NCBI RefSeq assembly: GCF_013322225.1
Contig: NZ_JAAMFB010000043.1
Span: 124,001-188,000, forward strand
Reading direction: 5' to 3'
Length of the DNA: 64,000 nucleotides
Source of the DNA: Agrobacterium larrymoorei
Lineage (GTDB): Bacteria; Pseudomonadota; Alphaproteobacteria; Rhizobiales; Rhizobiaceae
The notes under the pieces are model-generated. The model had not been told where the DNA came from, made no database searches, and was given only the letters and a program-made list of their open reading frames with translations. Positions 55,597 through 63,549 of the stretch are shown piece by piece (position 1 is the first letter of the stretch; every line of letters begins with the position of its first letter). The translations under genes and the position numbers were made by a program.

Positions 55597-56619
55597 TCAG
55601 TAGGTTGTTTTGAACATGTAGCGGCGGTCTGTCAGCAGGTGCCCGGTGACAGCTTGATAATGCTCGGCGAGGCGCTTCGAGAGCGTGGACAGAAGCAGTG
55701 GAGAAATCTCACCGCGCATTGACGCGGGTACACCCGGCAAGGTGTAGTCTTTAGAGTCGACGACAAGGCAGCGCTTGGTGTTCTTGTTGAGGAACGTTTC
55801 AACACGATCGATCACAGCACGGGTGTCGTCTTCGCCCTTGAACAGCAGGACTGGCGTATCAGGCTGAACGACTTCGAAAGCACCGTGGAGAAATTCGTTC
55901 GCATTGAACCAGGATGCATGCTTCCACTGCATTTCCATCAGGTAGCACATCGCAAACCCGTAGCCCGCACCTTGATTTGGTCCAGCGGAGAGGACATAGG
56001 TGAATGGCTCGGGACCAAAGGTTTTGGCGATTTCATGCAGATGAGCCTCTGCTTCTTGGATTGCCTTCTCGAAAGCGGCCGGCACAGCGGCATAAGCCTG
56101 GTCGATTGTCGTGAAATCGAGTTTAGAACCAGCGGCCTTCAACAGCGCCGTGACCATCAGGCCGATCAGAACCTGCTTCGGAGCAAGGATCGTGCGGTCG
56201 CTGTTATAGGTGAAGACCTCATCGCATTCAGCAGCAAGGTTGGTGGTCTCGTTCTTTGTGAAGCCAATAACGTGAGCGCCGGCGGCGCGCGCCCAGCGGG
56301 CGGCTTCGATCGTCTCTCCAGTCGTGCCGTTATGGGAGGCGACCAGGACAACCGACTTTGGACCGAGCAATGCAGGGCGACGGCGATTAAACTCCTCGCT
56401 GTTGAAAATGAACGTCGGGAATTCAGCAGCACGATCTGCAAGGTATGATGCTGCCGAGAAATCGTTGTAGGAGCCACCGCAACCAACAAGGAACAGGTTG
56501 CTCATGTTCTTGGCTGCTGTCTGTGCCACGCTAGCGATACGTTCACGCTGCGCGACCGCCGCCTCTGTGATGCGGCGGAAATCGACGTCGGGCGAAACAA
56601 GGTTTGGATAGTTTGTCAT
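55597..56619 (-). CDS. mocD: SIS-domain fructosamine-6-phosphate deglycase
   Basis: About 340 residues from the ATG at 56619 (MTNYPNLVSPDVDFRRITEA), preceded by TGAGGAGC; longer frames run into the promoter. FrlB/MocD-type deglycase splitting the phosphorylated Amadori opine into glucose-6-phosphate and amino acid. SIS motifs: LFLVGCGGSYNDFSAASYLA, VVLVASHNGTTGETIEAARW and VLSAGPNQGAGYGFAMCYL. Relative of the plant-expressed mas2 at 42089. First gene of the operon. Confidence 0.88.
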   Translation of the reverse strand: MTNYPNLVSPDVDFRRITEAAVAQRERIASVAQTAAKNMSNLFLVGCGGSYNDFSAASYLADRAAEFPTFIFNSEEFNRRRPALLGPKSVVLVASHNGTTGETIEAARWARAAGAHVIGFTKNETTNLAAECDEVFTYNSDRTILAPKQVLIGLMVTALLKAAGSKLDFTTIDQAYAAVPAAFEKAIQEAEAHLHEIAKTFGPEPFTYVLSAGPNQGAGYGFAMCYLMEMQWKHASWFNANEFLHGAFEVVQPDTPVLLFKGEDDTRAVIDRVETFLNKNTKRCLVVDSKDYTLPGVPASMRGEISPLLLSTLSKRLAEHYQAVTGHLLTDRRYMFKTTY

Positions 56620-56643
56620 GATGCTCCTCATATGGCGGCGATG

Positions 56644-56675
56644 TGTGATACCGCTCTCATGTGATACCGCTCCCA
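56644..56675. promoter_or_regulatory. Two tandem LacI-type operator candidates
   Basis: Tandem 16-bp repeats TGTGATACCGCTCTCA and TGTGATACCGCTCCCA (56644-56659, 56660-56675). Each contains an imperfect palindrome TGATACCGCTCTCA. They lie in the 143-bp space between the deglycase operon and the LacI gene, close to the start of the operon. Confidence 0.75.
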
Positions 56676-56762
56676 TATTTTGCTGGCCGCTGTCAAGAGA
56701 TTTGTTTAAGGTGTCTTGGTCTGATACGAGACGATCTTCCTGACCTTCGAGGCGACCATGAA

Positions 56763-57866
56763 ATGAAAGAAAATGAACGCGTAGGCAGCCAGCCGACAAT
56801 CGATGATGTGGCACGGGTTGCAGGTGTCTCTCGAGCCACTGCTGCGCGCGTCCTGGGTAGTTACGGCTATGTTGGAGCCGACACGCGCAAGAAGGTATTC
56901 GCCGCAGCGAAGAAACTGGCTTATCAGCCCAATCAACTGGCCCGAAGCATGGCGACAGGGCGTAGCAAGACGATCGGTGTCGTCATTGCCGATATCGAGA
57001 ATCTCTACTTCGCCCGCGCGATCAGAGCCATTACTGACACCGCCAGTGCCAAGGGTTTCGCTGTCATTCTAGCGACGACTGATGAAGATATCGCGCTTGA
57101 ACGTGAGGCGGTGCGTGTTTTGCTATCCAAGCGAGTCGATGGTCTTATCGTATCGCCGACGTCCAGCATCGATGTCGATCATCTAAAGCGTGCCAGGGAC
57201 GGCGGTTGCCCGCTGGTTTTGCTTGATCGCCGCGTGCCTGTCCTCAATGCAGATACGTTTGCAATCGACAACTATGGGGCGGCCCACCAAGCGGTTGCAT
57301 CGCTAATTGCAAAGGGGCACCAACGCATTGCGCTCGTCTCAAACGCTCCGTCTCACGGAGAGAAAGAATACCTGATTTCGTCCGTTCGTGAGCGCATCGA
57401 CGGTTATCGTGCCGCTTTGCACGATGCAAACATCGAGATTGACCCCAACCTGGTGGTTCTCGGCGGTTGGGACATTGAGAAGTTGGCTGAGAAGGTCCGT
57501 AGGCTCTTTGATACACCGGACCGTCCCAGCGCGGTTCTTGCCACAGATAGTTCTGTGGCGCTTGTTTTGTTGAACGTTTTCAGAAATTTACGATTGGTTA
57601 TCCCGGATGAAGTCTCGCTCATTTCTTTTGATGATGCTGATTGGACGGCGGCGGTAACACCTCCTCTGACCGTCGTCTCGCAACCGATCAGAGAATTGGC
57701 AGCTGCCGCCACCGAGGATCTTATCGCTCGGTTAACTGGAGAGACAACTGAAACAAGTCGGGAGACGCTGCTCCAGGCGACTCTGGTCGTGCGGGACTCT
57801 GTGAGCACCGCTTCAGCGCAGCAGCCATCGGGTAAGGTAAAACGACCCCGGAAGGCGAGCAAATAA
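56763..57866 (+). CDS. LacI-family regulator of the Amadori-opine operon
   Basis: 367 residues from the ATG at 56763; the frame is open from 56661. N-terminal helix-turn-helix PTIDDVARVAGVSRATAARV with the hinge helix YQPNQLARSMATGRS, then a periplasmic-binding-like effector domain (TIGVVIADIENLYFARAI, VDGLIVSPTSS, SLISFDDADWT). Divergent from the deglycase operon and likely its repressor (MocR-like). Paralogue of the LacI protein at 62376. Confidence 0.93.
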   Translation: MKENERVGSQPTIDDVARVAGVSRATAARVLGSYGYVGADTRKKVFAAAKKLAYQPNQLARSMATGRSKTIGVVIADIENLYFARAIRAITDTASAKGFAVILATTDEDIALEREAVRVLLSKRVDGLIVSPTSSIDVDHLKRARDGGCPLVLLDRRVPVLNADTFAIDNYGAAHQAVASLIAKGHQRIALVSNAPSHGEKEYLISSVRERIDGYRAALHDANIEIDPNLVVLGGWDIEKLAEKVRRLFDTPDRPSAVLATDSSVALVLLNVFRNLRLVIPDEVSLISFDDADWTAAVTPPLTVVSQPIRELAAAATEDLIARLTGETTETSRETLLQATLVVRDSVSTASAQQPSGKVKRPRKASK

Positions 57867-57933
57867 TCAGCCCTGCATTACGCATCTGCGTGTATAGGTT
57901 TAATCTTAAGCAACGTTGTCGTTTCGGCCATGA

Positions 57934-58656
57934 TTATGTCGTCGTCTGAATTACAGGCGTGGCCTCCACTGTTTGCGCCTTCCGGTCCCTGTCTCTTCGA
58001 TATGGGCGGGCAAAATGTCGCTCAAGTCGGGCTCCGAGAGCAGAGATACTCCAGCAAAGCGCGAAATAGACAACGAGAATGGCGCCATAAACGAGATAGG
58101 CGGGGCTACCTCCACGTGAGATGGTGGTCTGCTCGATGAGGATCTGGGCCGAGCGAAGCAGTTCGTTCACACCAAGTACTGATCCTAGAGAACTCGCCTG
58201 TACCAGACCTGTAACGAGGCTGACATAGGGCGGCAGAATGATGGGCATAGCCTGTGGTAATACGACGAGGAGTAGCCCTTTCCAACTGCGTAAGCCGGAA
58301 GACAATGCCGCCTCTCGCTGTCCTATGGGCACGGAGAGCAATCCGGCACGGATGATGTGCGCCCCGTTCGCGCCGCCCCAAACGGAAACACTCAGAGCGC
58401 TCGACCAGAACGGGTTCAACGAAAGCCCTGCATGTGGAAGCACGAAGTAGACCATCAGTACGGTAACCATCAGCGGGATGTCTCGAAGGCACTCCACCAG
58501 ACCGTAAATCGGGCGACTGACCCATCCGGTCTTCACGGAAAGTCCGGTCGCGAAGATGACGGCGAAGAAGGTGCCGCCCAAAATCATGACACCGGAGAGA
58601 AGCAGGGTGTTGAGAATACCGTCAAGCAGGAAGGACTTGAATTCGAGAAGCAGCAT
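57934..58656 (-). CDS. Polar amino-acid type ABC permease (HisM-like)
   Basis: 240-residue inner-membrane permease. Family loop: AHIIRAGLLSVPIGQREAAL; helix start RDIPLMVTVLMVYFVLPHAG. It is the last gene of a five-gene operon and lies 3 bases from the next permease. The family transports amino acids and opines; the substrate is inferred to be a second Amadori or mannityl opine acid. Confidence 0.92.
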   Translation of the reverse strand: MLLLEFKSFLLDGILNTLLLSGVMILGGTFFAVIFATGLSVKTGWVSRPIYGLVECLRDIPLMVTVLMVYFVLPHAGLSLNPFWSSALSVSVWGGANGAHIIRAGLLSVPIGQREAALSSGLRSWKGLLLVVLPQAMPIILPPYVSLVTGLVQASSLGSVLGVNELLRSAQILIEQTTISRGGSPAYLVYGAILVVYFALCWSISALGARLERHFARPYRRDRDRKAQTVEATPVIQTTT

Positions 58657-58659
58657 TTC

Positions 58660-59328
58660 TTACCACCCGCCAAAGGGTCTGTTGAGGCGGCGTTCGACCA
58701 TGGAACCGACGCCGGATGCGGTAAAGACGCAAAGCAGGTAGATCACGCAGATCGAGGCAAACATCTCAATCGCCCGGAAATCATAGGCGATCCTGTCGAC
58801 GGCGACGAAGGTGAGTTCCACGAGGCCGATTGCCTGCAGATAAGCGGAGTTCTTGATCGTAGCGACGATCGTATTCATCGAAGATGGCAGCGCGGCGCGC
58901 GCGGCCAGCGGCAGCACGATGAAAACGCCGTAGTGCCATCGTTTAAGGCCAAGCGATGCCGATGCATCCTGCATTCCCCTGTCTACCGCCGCCAAACCTG
59001 CGCGGAAATTCTCGATCTGGAATGCACTGGCCCAAGCCGTGAGCGCGATCACGCCGGACCAGAATATGCTGAAACGCAAGCCGAGGCTGGGTAGACCATA
59101 GAATACAAAGAAGATTTGAACGAGGAATGGCGTGCCGCGTATGAACTCCACATAGGCGGTGACGGTATATTCCAGTGCCTTCACGCCACTTGTCCTCATG
59201 ATCGAGCCGATCACGCCGATGATGCAAGACAGCAGGATCGCGATGAAACTGACGAGCAGCGTCATCCTGAGGCCGGACATCAGATCCGGCAAGGCTTCGA
59301 GAATATAAGCAAAATCCATAGCCACCAT
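58660..59328 (-). CDS. Polar amino-acid type ABC permease (HisQ-like)
   Basis: 222 residues starting MVAMDFAYILEALPDLMSGL; an ATG 9 bases in is an alternative. Helix block RGTPFLVQIFFVFYGLPSLG and coupling loop ENFRAGLAAVDRGMQDASASLG. Partner of the downstream permease. Confidence 0.92.
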   Translation of the reverse strand: MVAMDFAYILEALPDLMSGLRMTLLVSFIAILLSCIIGVIGSIMRTSGVKALEYTVTAYVEFIRGTPFLVQIFFVFYGLPSLGLRFSIFWSGVIALTAWASAFQIENFRAGLAAVDRGMQDASASLGLKRWHYGVFIVLPLAARAALPSSMNTIVATIKNSAYLQAIGLVELTFVAVDRIAYDFRAIEMFASICVIYLLCVFTASGVGSMVERRLNRPFGGW

Positions 59329-59393
59329 CCGTATTCGCGTTAACGGTGAGCGTCGGCCCCGGCCGCGATGGCTGCCGGGACCTCATCAGGCGT

Positions 59394-60239
59394 TCACTTC
59401 GTGGCGGGCGGATCCGACTCGAAGGACTTGATCATTTCAGCGGCGACGACCGGATCCTTGACGTAGGTCGGAACGGTCTTCGAGTAGAACTTTTCATCCT
59501 TCAGCTTCTTCAGCACGCCGTTGACGAATGCCTTCAGCTCATCTTCTCCCTTGCGGATGCCGACGCCGTTGAAGCCGAGGTCAACAGGCTCTTCGAGCGC
59601 GCGGAACTGGGGATAGCTGCTGGCAAGCGTCGCGATGGTGATGGCATCCCCGACATAACCGTCGGCGCGTCCCTGCTGAAGGGCCTGAAGATTATCGGCA
59701 TTGGTGTTGAGTTGAATAAATTCGAGCGTCGGTATGCGCTCCTTGAGCCATTTCAGCTGCGAACCGCCCTTGATGATGAGCATGGATTTGCCATCAAGAT
59801 CGGCCAGCTTCTGGACCTTGCTTTCCTTCGGGACGATGACGCGGCTGCTGCCCCAATAATAGATGTTGGAATAATCGATGACCTGCTCGCGCGACGGCGT
59901 TTTGCCGAGTGTCGCGATGATGAGGTCGATCTTGCCGCCGGTCAGCGACGGGATACGGGCATCCGTCGCGACGCAGCTCAATTCCGCCTTGTTGGCTGAA
60001 CCGAAAGCGGCAATTCCGATTTGCTTGGCAATATCGATCTCGATGCCGGCCGGCTTGCCATCGGTGCCGGATGCGCCGAACGGCGGCGAGTCGCATTTTA
60101 CGCCGATGCGGATTATGCCGGCGTCCTTGATGGCCTTGGGCAGAGTTTGGGCGGAGGCAGGTGCTGAGGCAAGCATTAGGGCGGCAATGGTCCCTAGAGC
60201 TGTTGCCGTGCGCGAAATCATACTGATTGATTTGGTCAT
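59394..60239 (-). CDS. Periplasmic binding protein, family 3
   Basis: 281 residues from the ATG at 60239 (MTKSISMISRTATALGTIAA); signal peptide cleaved near ASAQT. Family 3 features: GIIRIGVKCDSPPFGASGTD, IEIDIAKQIG, GGKIDLIIATLGKTPSREQV and GRADGYVGDAITIATLA. Supplies the two permeases downstream. Confidence 0.93.
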   Translation of the reverse strand: MTKSISMISRTATALGTIAALMLASAPASAQTLPKAIKDAGIIRIGVKCDSPPFGASGTDGKPAGIEIDIAKQIGIAAFGSANKAELSCVATDARIPSLTGGKIDLIIATLGKTPSREQVIDYSNIYYWGSSRVIVPKESKVQKLADLDGKSMLIIKGGSQLKWLKERIPTLEFIQLNTNADNLQALQQGRADGYVGDAITIATLASSYPQFRALEEPVDLGFNGVGIRKGEDELKAFVNGVLKKLKDEKFYSKTVPTYVKDPVVAAEMIKSFESDPPATK

Positions 60240-60342
60240 AGCTGCGGTTCCCTTTGTTTCATCGTTGTTGATCGAACGTTTCTCGTTCTTGTATTTTTGC
60301 CGCACCTTTCCTCGGATGGGGAAAAACCTGTTGCCGACACGG

Positions 60343-61086
60343 CTAGTGCAGAATTTGCTTCAAGAAAGCTCTTGTTCGGCTTTCCTTCGGAGCGCTGAAA
60401 AATTCTTCCGGGGATGCGACTTCGACGATCCGGCCCGCGTCCATGAAGACGACCCGATCCGCGACCTGGCGCGCAAAGCCCATTTCATGGGTCACGCACA
60501 CCATGGTCATGCCGTCGTTAGCAAGCTGCGCCATCGTGTCCAGCACCTCGCGAACAAGTTCAGGGTCGAGCGCGGATGTCGGCTCATCGAAAAGCATGAT
60601 CTTCGGATTCATGCAGAGCGAGCGGGCGATTGCTGCGCGCTGCTGCTGGCCGCCGGAAAGCTGGCTTGGGTAAAAGTCGGCCTTGTCAGGAATGCGCACC
60701 CGTTCCAGATAGGAGCGGGCGACGGCCTCCGCATCTTTTCTGGAAACGCCCTTCACCCAGCGTGGCGCCAGCGTGCAGTTTTCGAGCACGGTCAGGTGCG
60801 GATAAAGATTGAAGTTCTGAAAAACCATGCCGACATCCTGCCGGACGCGATCGATATTACGCCTGTTTTCCGTCAGCTCAATGCCATTGACGACGATGCG
60901 GCCCTTCTGATGCTTTTCCAGATGATTGATGCACCGGATCATGGTCGACTTGCCGGAGCCCGAAGGCCCACAGACCACCACCTTTTCCCTGCGACTGACT
61001 GTAAGGTTGATGTCGTACAGAACCTGCAGGATGGAGAACCATTTGTCGACGCCTGAAAGCTCGACAGCAACGTCCGTATCGTTCAT
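60343..61086 (-). CDS. ABC transporter ATPase (polar amino-acid type)
   Basis: 247 residues from the ATG at 61086, preceded by AAAGGAGGTG, an almost ideal ribosome site; the frame is open to 61116. Walker [21 protein letters not shown], signature [15 protein letters not shown], Walker [16 protein letters not shown], switch [16 protein letters not shown]. Operon member after the FAD oxidoreductase. Confidence 0.95.
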   Translation of the reverse strand: MNDTDVAVELSGVDKWFSILQVLYDINLTVSRREKVVVCGPSGSGKSTMIRCINHLEKHQKGRIVVNGIELTENRRNIDRVRQDVGMVFQNFNLYPHLTVLENCTLAPRWVKGVSRKDAEAVARSYLERVRIPDKADFYPSQLSGGQQQRAAIARSLCMNPKIMLFDEPTSALDPELVREVLDTMAQLANDGMTMVCVTHEMGFARQVADRVVFMDAGRIVEVASPEEFFSAPKESRTRAFLKQILH

Positions 61087-61134
61087 GCCTGGAGCACCTC
61101 CTTTGCCGCCATCCATTGGTCTAATCCTTTGCCC

Positions 61135-62283
61135 TCAGGAAGGCAGCGCCCGATCCTGATCCGTGAAACGGGACGGGCGAAATTTTGCCAGTAGCGGACT
61201 TGACTGCCCTGTCACGATCTCACGGGCAATCAGCTCACCGGTAATCAGGCCGAGCGTCGCTCCGCTATGGCTGAAGGCGACGAAATAGCCCGGAATGCCC
61301 TCCAGAGCGCCGATGACCGCCTCACCGTCTCCCGGCACTGGCTTGGGTCCACAATGGTAGCTTTCAAGCTCCAGCTTCGGATTGCCTTCTAGAACGCGCG
61401 AAGCTTCGGACAGGAGACGGTCGATCATGTCCTGTTTTATTTCGTAGCTGCCATTGGAATTGCGGTTGAGCGCAGCTTCCGACCATGCAGAATCGCAAAC
61501 GATAGAGCCGTCAGGCGTAGGTCGCAGCGCGACATTCGGCGTATTGAGCACGGCACGAACGGCATGACTGAAAGGCTTAGATTTAACGAGAAGCGCGGTC
61601 GGCGTGCCATCCGCGATAAAATGCCCGGCGTCCTTCACCATGCTGGGCACCGCCGAGCCAGTCGCAACCAGAATTGCATCTGCTTCGACAAGCAGGCCAC
61701 TGGCCGTGGATACACCCGTTGCACGGCCGCCCTTCACATCAACACTCGCCTTGCCAGCATCAGTGATCACCTTACCACCGAGCGTCTGAAATTCCTGTAA
61801 CATCAGTTCGATCAGCGAAGGCAGATCGACCCAGCCCTCCCCCGGATTGAAGATAGCACCCTGACGCGAGATCGCGCCGGCATCGATGCCGGGCGTGACC
61901 TTGGCCACATCGGCTGGATCGAGAAGCTGGCAGTCGTAACCGATCGACTGTTCATATGCGAAGGCTTCGGCAATGCGGTTCGACGCATCGTCCGCATCCC
62001 ACGTCAAACCGCCTTCGAAGCGCAGCCACGGAGCGCCTTCGTTGCGGCTTGCAAGAGTACGGTAACGGTCCATGCCGATGATCCGCAAACGGTGATAGTC
62101 CGCGGACCGGAACCGCGCCGAATTGAGCCAAGATAGCGAGCGCCCGGAAGCTTGGCTCGCAAAGCTCGCCTCGGTCACGAGCGTTACTCGAACGCCAAGC
62201 CGCGCAAGATGCACTGCTGAAGATACGCCGAAAATGCCACCACCTATTACGGTGACGTGTTGGCTAGAGGACAAGGCTGCCAT
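61135..62283 (-). CDS. FAD-dependent oxidoreductase (DAO family)
   Basis: About 382 residues. ATGs lie at 62289 and 62283; the second is better spaced from GAAGGAAC. The FAD motif HVTVIGGGIFGVSSAVHLAR is near the N-terminus, with DAO features ILVATGSAVPSMVKDAG and GYFVAFSHSGATLGLITGEL at the end. First gene of an operon with an amino-acid type ABC transporter. It is a plausible oxidase for a secondary-amine opine (deoxyfructosyl amino acid or opine acid), cleaving it to amino acid and sugar osone. The substrate is not determinable from sequence. Confidence 0.9.
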   Translation of the reverse strand: MAALSSSQHVTVIGGGIFGVSSAVHLARLGVRVTLVTEASFASQASGRSLSWLNSARFRSADYHRLRIIGMDRYRTLASRNEGAPWLRFEGGLTWDADDASNRIAEAFAYEQSIGYDCQLLDPADVAKVTPGIDAGAISRQGAIFNPGEGWVDLPSLIELMLQEFQTLGGKVITDAGKASVDVKGGRATGVSTASGLLVEADAILVATGSAVPSMVKDAGHFIADGTPTALLVKSKPFSHAVRAVLNTPNVALRPTPDGSIVCDSAWSEAALNRNSNGSYEIKQDMIDRLLSEASRVLEGNPKLELESYHCGPKPVPGDGEAVIGALEGIPGYFVAFSHSGATLGLITGELIAREIVTGQSSPLLAKFRPSRFTDQDRALPS

Positions 62284-62307
62284 CCGCATGTTCCTTCAAC
62301 TGAGTCT

Positions 62308-62321
62308 TGAGACCGGTTTCA
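62308..62321. promoter_or_regulatory. LacI-type operator candidate
   Basis: TGAGACCGGTTTCA is a near-perfect palindrome with the central CCGG typical of LacI-family sites. It lies between the FAD oxidoreductase operon and the LacI gene at 62376, and fits the same TGAnACCGnTnTCA pattern as the sites at 56644. A GTCAA-N10-TTGAC repeat follows at 62325-62344. Confidence 0.7.
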
Positions 62322-62375
62322 TTTGTCAATGCGCGATTCTTGACGCTCATTGGCATTTTGCTTATGTGTGAGAGC

Positions 62376-63449
62376 ATGGCGGGAAAAGTGATTTCGAAAC
62401 GGCTTGTAACTGTTTCTGACGTGGCGCGGAGCGCGGGCGTCTCCAAAGCGACGGCAGCCCGGGTTCTCGGCAACTACAGCACCGTGAGTACGGAAGTTAA
62501 AGACAAGGTTCTCGAAGCTGCGAAGAAGCTCGGTTACCAGCCGAATGAACTTGCGCGCAGTATGACGACGGGTAAATCGAACACGATCGGCGTCATCGTC
62601 GGAGACATTGAGAACCCGTATTTCGGTCTGGCCGTGCGCGGCATTAGCGACGCGGCCGCCAGCGCGGGGTTCGATGTGGTCCTTTCCAATTCGGGAGAGG
62701 ATCTGACGCGGGAAAAGGCTGCGGTGCGTGTGTTGCTCGGCAAGCGGGTAGACGGTCTGATCGTGGCGCCGTCGTCCTTCAAGGATGTTGAACATTTGCA
62801 TGAAGTACAACAGTCCGGCAGGCCGCTTGTGCTTCTCGACAGGACCGTTCAGGGTCTCAGTGTAGATGCCGTCGTCGCTGACGATCGCCAGGCTGCTTTG
62901 ACCGCTACTCGTACTCTCATTGATGCAGGGCACCGCAGGATTGCCTATATCTCAGCTACAGTTTCAGACGATCCTGTCTATCGCGGACTGCATCAAATCC
63001 ATCTCAGCACCGTCATGGAGCGAATTGAGGGCGTCCTCGAGGCAAGCCGTGCGGCGGGCATTGAAAGTCCTGAGCAGTACATTCGCCTGAGTGTGGGCCG
63101 CCGTGGGAAGGGCGAAGCTATCATAGCCGACCTCCTCCAAGGTAAACAACGGCCAACCGCTATCATAGCTTCCGACAATCTGGTGGCGTTGCAGGTCTTC
63201 AAGACGTTGCATCAGCTTGGGATGAACATTCCTGACGACGTTTCACTCATCGCGTTTCACGATGCCGACTGGACGAGTGTTACCAGTCCGCCAATCACGG
63301 TCGTGTCTCAACCGGTCTACGAATTGGGCTTTGAGAGTGCCCAGGTTCTTCTGCAACGAATTACCGACCCGAGCGAGTCACCACGCTGCCGCGTTCTCTC
63401 AACCCATCTGATAATCCGGAAGTCCGTTGCAGCACCGCCATATGTCTGA
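62376..63449 (+). CDS. LacI-family regulator, second copy
   Basis: 357 residues from the ATG at 62376 (MAGKVISKRLVTVSDVARSA); the frame is open from 62307 but that part overlaps the operator. HTH VTVSDVARSAGVSKATAARV, hinge YQPNELARSMTTGKS, effector domain with TIGVIVGDIENPYFGLAV and SLIAFHDADWTSV. Clearly a paralogue of 56763. Likely represses the divergent FAD oxidoreductase operon. Confidence 0.93.
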   Translation: MAGKVISKRLVTVSDVARSAGVSKATAARVLGNYSTVSTEVKDKVLEAAKKLGYQPNELARSMTTGKSNTIGVIVGDIENPYFGLAVRGISDAAASAGFDVVLSNSGEDLTREKAAVRVLLGKRVDGLIVAPSSFKDVEHLHEVQQSGRPLVLLDRTVQGLSVDAVVADDRQAALTATRTLIDAGHRRIAYISATVSDDPVYRGLHQIHLSTVMERIEGVLEASRAAGIESPEQYIRLSVGRRGKGEAIIADLLQGKQRPTAIIASDNLVALQVFKTLHQLGMNIPDDVSLIAFHDADWTSVTSPPITVVSQPVYELGFESAQVLLQRITDPSESPRCRVLSTHLIIRKSVAAPPYV

Positions 63450-63495
63450 TTGGGACGATCGATGCTTGCGCGATTTGCAATAATCGACAAAATGA

Positions 63496-63536
63496 TGGAG
63501 TGACCGCGCTCCAAGGACAGGGGGGCGGTCGCTCCA
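63496..63536. terminator. Hairpin terminator between convergent genes
   Basis: TGGAGTGACCGC and GCGGTCGCTCCA form a 12-bp stem with one mismatch around a 17-base loop. It lies between the convergent LacI gene and the binding-protein gene, so it can act on both strands. Confidence 0.75.
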
Positions 63537-63549
63537 TTTGGCATCAATT

